A DNA stretch of 64,000 nt, taken from assembly GCF_029909975.1 (NCBI RefSeq), contig NZ_CP094516.1:1302001-1366000 (forward strand), given 5' to 3'. Each line of letters opens with the position of its first letter. Positions within the stretch are counted from its first letter, which is position 1. A program made the translations under genes and the position numbers. The notes under the pieces are model-generated. The model was not told where the DNA came from, made no database searches, and saw nothing but the letters and a program-made list of their open reading frames with translations. Source of the stretch: Bradyrhizobium sp. ISRA430 (GTDB lineage Bacteria; Pseudomonadota; Alphaproteobacteria; Rhizobiales; Xanthobacteraceae). This document shows positions 59,536 to 64,000 of the stretch, piece by piece.

Positions 59536-61059
59536 TCAATTGTTGCTGCGGTTCGCCGTGCGGAAGCTCTTGATCTCCGAGACGCTGCCGTCGCGATAGG
59601 TGAGCTCGACCGAGATGAACTGCGTCGCCGGCGCGAGCTTCATGTAGAGCGGCATGCCCGCGGTGATCGCGCTGGGATCGCGCATGTCGCAGGCCGGCAT
59701 CTTCAGCACCTGATTGGGCACAGCGGTGTCGATGCCGATGCGAACCTCGCGGATGGCGCAGCGATACGACACGAGGTGGGTGTAGTAGACGAGCAGCCCG
59801 TTGAATTCGCGGAATGACAGCCAGCTCGTTGCGGTCATGTCGAGGATCTTGCGCTGGTCGCGGATCAGCGCGGCCTCGGGATCGAACTTGATCGGGAACG
59901 GCCCCTGCATGTCTCCGGAAGCATCGACATAGCGCACCTCGATCGTGCCGGCCTGCGCGTCCGGCGGCAATTCGATCGACGGGTTTGGCATCCGCTTGCG
60001 CGTGCGCGGATCGAGCGTGTCGATGAAGCCGGTCTCGCGGAAATCGCCGCCGCCGGCCATCCGCCAGGAAATTCCCAGCGTCGGGTCGGCGAAGGAGAAC
60101 ACCACGCTCCAGCCGCCATTGTGGCGTGAGAAGCTCGCGATCGGCGCGTTGGTGGATTCCTCCTTCGGCACGCGCGGCACGGACACCGGCGGCAGCGCCG
60201 CCACCTTCTGCGGCGGCGTATCGGCCGGCCGGGTAGCGGCCGTGGCATCCTTCGCGAGGCCGCTGAGAAAGACATCGTCGACCATCTGGTCGAAATAAAC
60301 CGGCACCTGCTTGTGCTTGACGGTTTCGGCCATCTCGCTGACGAGACGGCGGGTGCGCTGCGCCACCTGGACGAGATTTTCGCCCGGCTGCAACAGTTCC
60401 CTGGCGAAGGTGCGCGTGAACACCGAGTTGGGATTGGCGTCTTCGTTCGACAGGCGATCAAGCGCAGTCTGGCGGGGGCCCGCCGAGAACACGGAGAAGA
60501 CGCCTTCGGGCAGTTGCGTCATCGGCGCGAGCCCGCCGCCGCCGGCGACGGCGCGCGTGCCCGCACGCTCGAACGGATTGTTGCGGCAGGCGTCGAACAC
60601 GAGGATCGAGGTCCGCGCCTTCTTGTTCTGGAGGCGCTCGACGATGCGGTCGGCCAGGATCGACGCGTCGCGTACCAGCTCTTCCTGGCCTTCGGTCGCC
60701 GCCGGCACATCGGTCGGTAACAGATAGTTCTGGCCTGCGATCTCGAAGCCGTGGCCGGCTTAGAAGAAGAACGCGGTGTCGCCGGGCTCGATCGTCCTGT
60801 CGAAAGCGAGCAGCGTCTCGGAAAATTGCTGCCGGTTCTGGTTCTCCGCCACCATCACCGCGAAGCCGAGCTGCTTCAGCGTGTCGCCCATCGTGCGGGC
60901 GTCGTTGACGGCCTTGAGCAACTTCGGAACGTTCTTGTAGTCGTTGTTGCCGATGACGAGCGCGACGCGCTTTTCGGCATGGGCGCCCCCTGCGAGGCCG
61001 CTCAGCAGGCTCACCGCAAGGCCAAGCGCCGCCAGGACCTTGAAAAACCGACGTGCCAT
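59536..61059 (-). pseudogene. Caspase-like (peptidase C14) protein interrupted by an in-frame stop
   Basis: Two open segments in one frame make a 507-codon caspase-like gene. The first part (61059-60763) has signal peptide MARRFFKVLAALGLAVSLLS and the p20 start EKRVALVIGNNDYKNVPKLL. A TAA at 60760-60762 replaces the codon before AGHGFEIAGQNYLLPTDVPA. Homologues have Tyr there (FFYAGHG), so TAT/TAC to TAA is the simplest change. Beyond it, the catalytic Cys region VFDACRNNPFERAG and a long C-terminal beta-rich domain (SRHNGGWSVVFSFADPTLGI) remain fully open, suggesting a recent lesion, a sequencing error or read-through. Confidence 0.85.
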
Positions 61060-61265
61060 CGAAAATTCCCCATTGCGGAGGGCTCGTTGACCCGGCTCGT
61101 TCGAACCGGCCCTTTTTGCCACGGCCGCTGCTGATGTCGTAGTCGGCCGAGCGGCGGCGCCGGTTCAACCGGATGTGTCCTCCGCCGCGGGCATGCCACC
61201 TATGGCAGATTCCGGCGGAATCTGCTTTTTTCTTTCTGCAATTCCGTTTGAGACCGGGGACTGCC

Positions 61266-62228
61266 GTGTATCGCTGGTGTACCGATGAAGTCGAGCCGCA
61301 CGATCGCTTCGACTACTGGCGCGAGGTCCGCGCCAAGGGGCTGTTCGGCGTCACGGCGGAGCTCGAGCGTGAACGGCGCGCCGACTTCTTCGGCGAGTTC
61401 TCGCTGCGCCAGCTCGGCGGCGCCGGCTTCGTCGAGCTGAAGGCCTCGCGCTACACCGTCGAGCGCAGCAAGGCGGACATCGCCTACGCGCCCGGCGACA
61501 GCGTCTGCGTCTACCAGCAACTCGGCGGCGGTGGCTGGTTCGGCGGCATGCGCGGCAGCGATTTCGCGATTCCCAATGGCAGCTTCGCCACCAGCCATAC
61601 CGATCTGCCCTACCGCACCGTGCCGCTCGGGGCTGCCGGATTTCACCTGCGGATCCTGAAGATCCCTGTCAGCGGCATTCCCACGCAGGACAAGCGCATG
61701 CGCGAGCTAGCGCCCAAGACCTTCAACGATCCCGCCCTGGCGCCCCTCTTGAACTCCTGCTTTGCCGATCTCGGCCAGAGCGCCGCGGACGATGGGTCGG
61801 CCGAGACCACCGCGCTCGTCCAGGCACTGGCCCACCTCGCGCTGATCGAGCGCGGCATCATCGGGCCCGGGAGCCGGCGTGGGCAATCCGCGCTGCGGAC
61901 CGCCCGCCTGTCGCTGGCGCGCCGCCTGATCGCACGGCACCTCAGGAATCCCGATCTGACGCCGGCCATGGTGGCGGACCTGCTCGGTGTCTCCGTGCGC
62001 CATCTTCACATGCTGTTCGAGATGGGCGAGCGCAGCTTCTCGCAGACGGTGACGGAGGAGCGGCTGAAGCAGAGCCAGCGCCTACTGCGAGAAGCGCCGG
62101 ATCGGCTGATTGCCGATATCGCCACGGCCTGCGGCTTCGAGAGCCTTGCGACCTACTACCGGGTCTTCAATGCCGCCTACGGCATGGCCCCCGGCGATTT
62201 CCGGGCCCAGGCCGCCGAGGGGAGCTGA
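61266..62228 (+). CDS. AraC family transcriptional regulator
   Basis: A 320-residue regulator. The N-terminal AraC-binding-like domain starts VYRWCTDEVEPHDRFDYWRE. The C-terminal double helix-turn-helix reads LIARHLRNPDLTPAMVADLL with GVSVRHLHMLFEMGERSFSQ, then IADIATACGFESLATYYRVF and NAAYGMAPGDFR. The GTG at 61266 with GGGGA upstream gives the usual N-terminus; an ATG at 61173 would add 31 residues without homology. Divergent from the caspase-like gene by about 200 bases. Confidence 0.9.
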   Translation: MYRWCTDEVEPHDRFDYWREVRAKGLFGVTAELERERRADFFGEFSLRQLGGAGFVELKASRYTVERSKADIAYAPGDSVCVYQQLGGGGWFGGMRGSDFAIPNGSFATSHTDLPYRTVPLGAAGFHLRILKIPVSGIPTQDKRMRELAPKTFNDPALAPLLNSCFADLGQSAADDGSAETTALVQALAHLALIERGIIGPGSRRGQSALRTARLSLARRLIARHLRNPDLTPAMVADLLGVSVRHLHMLFEMGERSFSQTVTEERLKQSQRLLREAPDRLIADIATACGFESLATYYRVFNAAYGMAPGDFRAQAAEGS

Positions 62229-62300
62229 TGGCCGGCTGCGAGGTTCCCGCCGAACCTGCGAACAGAGCCGGAAAAGGCGCCCCGCGCCCGCTATTTGGGC

Positions 62301-62318
62301 AAAAACCTCAGGGTTTTT
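62301..62318 (+). terminator. Weak hairpin downstream of the AraC gene
   Basis: AAAAACC (62301-62307) pairs with GGTTTTT (62312-62318), loop TCAG. The stem is short and AT-rich, so it is only a possible terminator. Confidence 0.4.
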
Positions 62319-62341
62319 AGGGCCTTCTCCCACCCGCTCCA

Positions 62342-62369
62342 TTGACTTTGGCCGATTCCCCCCTATGTT
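62342..62369 (+). promoter_or_regulatory. Sigma70-type promoter of rhlE
   Basis: TTGACT (62342-62347) and TATGTT (62364-62369) are separated by 16 bases. The predicted transcription start near 62377 gives a leader of about 150 bases before the rhlE start codon. Confidence 0.65.
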
Positions 62370-62375
62370 CCGGGT

Positions 62376-62529
62376 CGACGCGGCTCAGATCGAAGAGCGA
62401 TTCCTGAGCCTTGCGCTTTGTTCGCGGTAAGTCAGCACCCCCAGCTTCTTTGAGAGCGCGCCGTTTCGGGGTGGAACGCGACAGCCTTTTTACCCTCGAT
62501 TCCGAACGGCGGTTTCGACTAGAGGCTCA
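62376..62529 (+). promoter_or_regulatory. Long 5' leader of rhlE
   Basis: The leader has no ORF of note and no strong ribosome binding site (only TAGAGGCTCA before the ATG). It contains a run GAGAGCGCGCCGTTTCGGGG with CGTT/AACG pairing around 62465-62485 and a T run at 62489-62493. Long structured leaders are usual for cold-shock helicase and csp genes, where they control translation with temperature; that role is inferred here. Confidence 0.45.
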
Positions 62530-63984
62530 ATGTCCTTTTCAAATCTCGGACTATCCGAAAAAGTCCTCGCCGCAGTGGCGGCCACTGGTTACACCAACCC
62601 CACCCCCATTCAGGAACAGGCGATCCCCCACGTCCTCGCACGCAAGGACGTCCTCGGCATCGCCCAGACCGGCACCGGCAAGACCGCGGCCTTCGTGCTG
62701 CCGATGCTCACCATCCTCGAAAAGGGTCGCGCCCGGGCGCGCATGCCGCGCACGCTGATCCTGGAGCCGACCCGCGAGCTCGCGGCACAGGTCAAGGAGA
62801 ACTTCGACCGGTACGGCGCCGGCCAAAAGCTCAACGTCGCCCTCCTGATCGGCGGCGTCTCCTTCGGCGACCAGGACGCCAAGCTGATGCGCGGCGTCGA
62901 CGTCCTGATCGCAACGCCGGGCCGGCTGCTCGACCATACCGAGCGCGGCGGCCTCCTGCTCACCGGCGTCGAGCTGCTCGTCATCGACGAAGCCGACCGC
63001 ATGCTGGACATGGGCTTCATTCCCGACATCGAGCGCATCTGCAAGCTCGTTCCCTTCACGCGGCAGACCCTGTTCTTCACCGCGACCATGCCGCCGGAAA
63101 TCCGGCGCATCACCGAGGCCTTCCTGCACAATCCGCAGAAGGTCGAAGTTTCCCGGCCCGCCACCACGGCCGTGACCGTCACGCAGTCGCAGATCCCGGC
63201 CGGCCGCGAGCCGCACGAGAAGCGCGAGCTGCTCCGCCGCCTGCTCCGCGAAGCCAAAGACCTCAAGAACGCAATCATCTTCTGCAATCGCAAGCGCGAG
63301 GTCGCGATCGTTCACAAGTCACTTCAAAAGCACGGCTTCAGTGCCGGTGCGCTGCACGGTGACATGGACCAGCCGGCCCGCATGGCGGCACTGGATCAAT
63401 TCCGCAAGGGCGAGCTGCCGCTCTTGGTTGCCTCCGACGTCGCCGCCCGCGGCCTCGACATTCCCGAGGTCAGCCACGTCTTCAATTTCGACGTTCCCCA
63501 CCACCCCGACGATTACGTTCACCGCATCGGCCGCACCGGCCGCGCAGGCCGCACCGGCACCGCGATCTCGATCGTGACGCCGCTCGACCAGAAGTCGATG
63601 GCCGCGATCGAGAAGCTGATCGGCCAGAACATTCCCCGCGCCGAAGGCGATTACGAAGTGCACGCGGAAACGACTGAAGCGACCGAGCGCACGCGCGAAA
63701 AGCGCGGCCGCGAGCGTTCGCGCGGCGGACGCGGCAAGCCTCAGCGCGGCCACGACCGTGAGCGCAGCCACGAGCCGCGTGGCGATTCAAGGCAAGCCTC
63801 CGAAGCAAAGCATGCGCATGAGCCGCGCCACCGCGCGCGCCAGCAGGCCAATGCATCGCACGTGCCGTCGATCGGTCGTCCCGAGCCGCGCCGGCCGCAA
63901 CGTGAGATCGACACCGAGCCCGGCGATCATTCCCATCTTCCGGCGTTTCTGCTGCGACCGGTGCGCTCTCCCGCCGGCGCCTAA
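62530..63984 (+). CDS. rhlE: DEAD-box ATP-dependent RNA helicase, RhlE type
   Basis: A 484-residue helicase. Motifs in order: Q motif NPTPIQEQAIP, Walker A AQTGTGKT, PTRELAAQ, DEAD in LLVIDEADRMLDMGF, FTATMP in place of SAT, and HRIGRTGRAGRTGTAISIVT. About 100 C-terminal residues are low-complexity Arg/Glu/His-rich (RTREKRGRERSRGGRGKPQR), typical of RhlE tails that bind RNA non-specifically. Roles are ribosome assembly and mRNA decay, often induced by cold. Confidence 0.94.
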   Translation: MSFSNLGLSEKVLAAVAATGYTNPTPIQEQAIPHVLARKDVLGIAQTGTGKTAAFVLPMLTILEKGRARARMPRTLILEPTRELAAQVKENFDRYGAGQKLNVALLIGGVSFGDQDAKLMRGVDVLIATPGRLLDHTERGGLLLTGVELLVIDEADRMLDMGFIPDIERICKLVPFTRQTLFFTATMPPEIRRITEAFLHNPQKVEVSRPATTAVTVTQSQIPAGREPHEKRELLRRLLREAKDLKNAIIFCNRKREVAIVHKSLQKHGFSAGALHGDMDQPARMAALDQFRKGELPLLVASDVAARGLDIPEVSHVFNFDVPHHPDDYVHRIGRTGRAGRTGTAISIVTPLDQKSMAAIEKLIGQNIPRAEGDYEVHAETTEATERTREKRGRERSRGGRGKPQRGHDRERSHEPRGDSRQASEAKHAHEPRHRARQQANASHVPSIGRPEPRRPQREIDTEPGDHSHLPAFLLRPVRSPAGA

Positions 63985-64000
63985 AGCGCGATGCGCTTGC

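Noticed and set aside
1..64000. tRNA, rRNA or CRISPR loci
   Set aside because: No cloverleaf with TTCGA-type arms, no rRNA sequence and no regularly spaced direct repeats were seen on reading both strands; a covariance-model scan would be needed to exclude small RNAs.

Overview
The window reads as chromosomal DNA of a Bradyrhizobium-like alphaproteobacterium (Nitrobacteraceae). Grounds are the high GC content, GC-rich third codon positions, the alphaproteobacterial gene set (Omp25/31-like barrels, PHA synthase, tripartite tricarboxylate transporter, RhlE helicase) and GGAATGACG-type and GATCATGCTC-type palindromic repeats of the kind I associate with Bradyrhizobium intergenic regions. The assignment is inferred from gene content, not from a marker gene. 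I saw no rRNA, tRNA or CRISPR.

Layout. 0-6 kb: the 5' part of a class V fructose-bisphosphate aldolase/phosphatase at the left edge, a PilZ protein, a PrsW-type membrane protease, an HdeD-like membrane protein, then aroG (DAHP synthase) preceded by an aromatic-rich leader peptide and a complete terminator/antiterminator. 6-11 kb: the EF-P modification operon epmA-epmB, divergent efp, and an M23 peptidase. 11-15 kb: a cupin/CMD pair divergent from a MarR regulator with palindromic operator candidates, a lytic transglycosylase, a class II aldolase. 15-19 kb: an SDR, recJ, and a soluble MCP-like protein with an N-terminal signalling hairpin. 19-28 kb: accessory genes, including an ASCH protein, a ChrR-like cupin, a decayed adh/lysR pair that lost both 5' halves at one junction, a second-type FtsH, and a LysR-MFS-CMD-cupin-NmrA group. 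28-36 kb: an L,D-transpeptidase, then a six-gene catabolic/transport operon (enoyl-CoA hydratase, CoA-transferase, TctC, TctB, TctA, PdxA-like dehydrogenase) divergent from a GntR regulator with two operator-like palindromes between them.

36-49 kb: GST, cupin, GAF-adenylyl cyclase, HAD dehalogenase, then core metabolism: glpX, hom, an aminotransferase, phaC, argC and a PaiB-like gene, separated by palindromic repeats. 49-55 kb: parE, two related outer membrane barrels, an SDR, and three nearly identical intrinsic terminators. 55-58 kb: a two-gene IS91-type insertion (transposase plus tyrosine recombinase). 58-64 kb: a FAD monooxygenase, a caspase-like gene broken by one in-frame stop exactly at its catalytic histidine motif, an AraC regulator, and rhlE with a good sigma70-type promoter and a long leader.

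How it fits together. The best-supported regulatory logic is attenuation at aroG: stalling on Tyr/Phe/Trp codons would free an antiterminator. The GntR-controlled operon probably imports an organic acid, activates it by CoA transfer and processes it; its substrate cannot be read from sequence. EpmA and EpmB act on EF-P encoded next door. Five cupin genes and two CMD genes recur beside their own regulators, suggesting repeated recruitment of small redox or detoxification modules.
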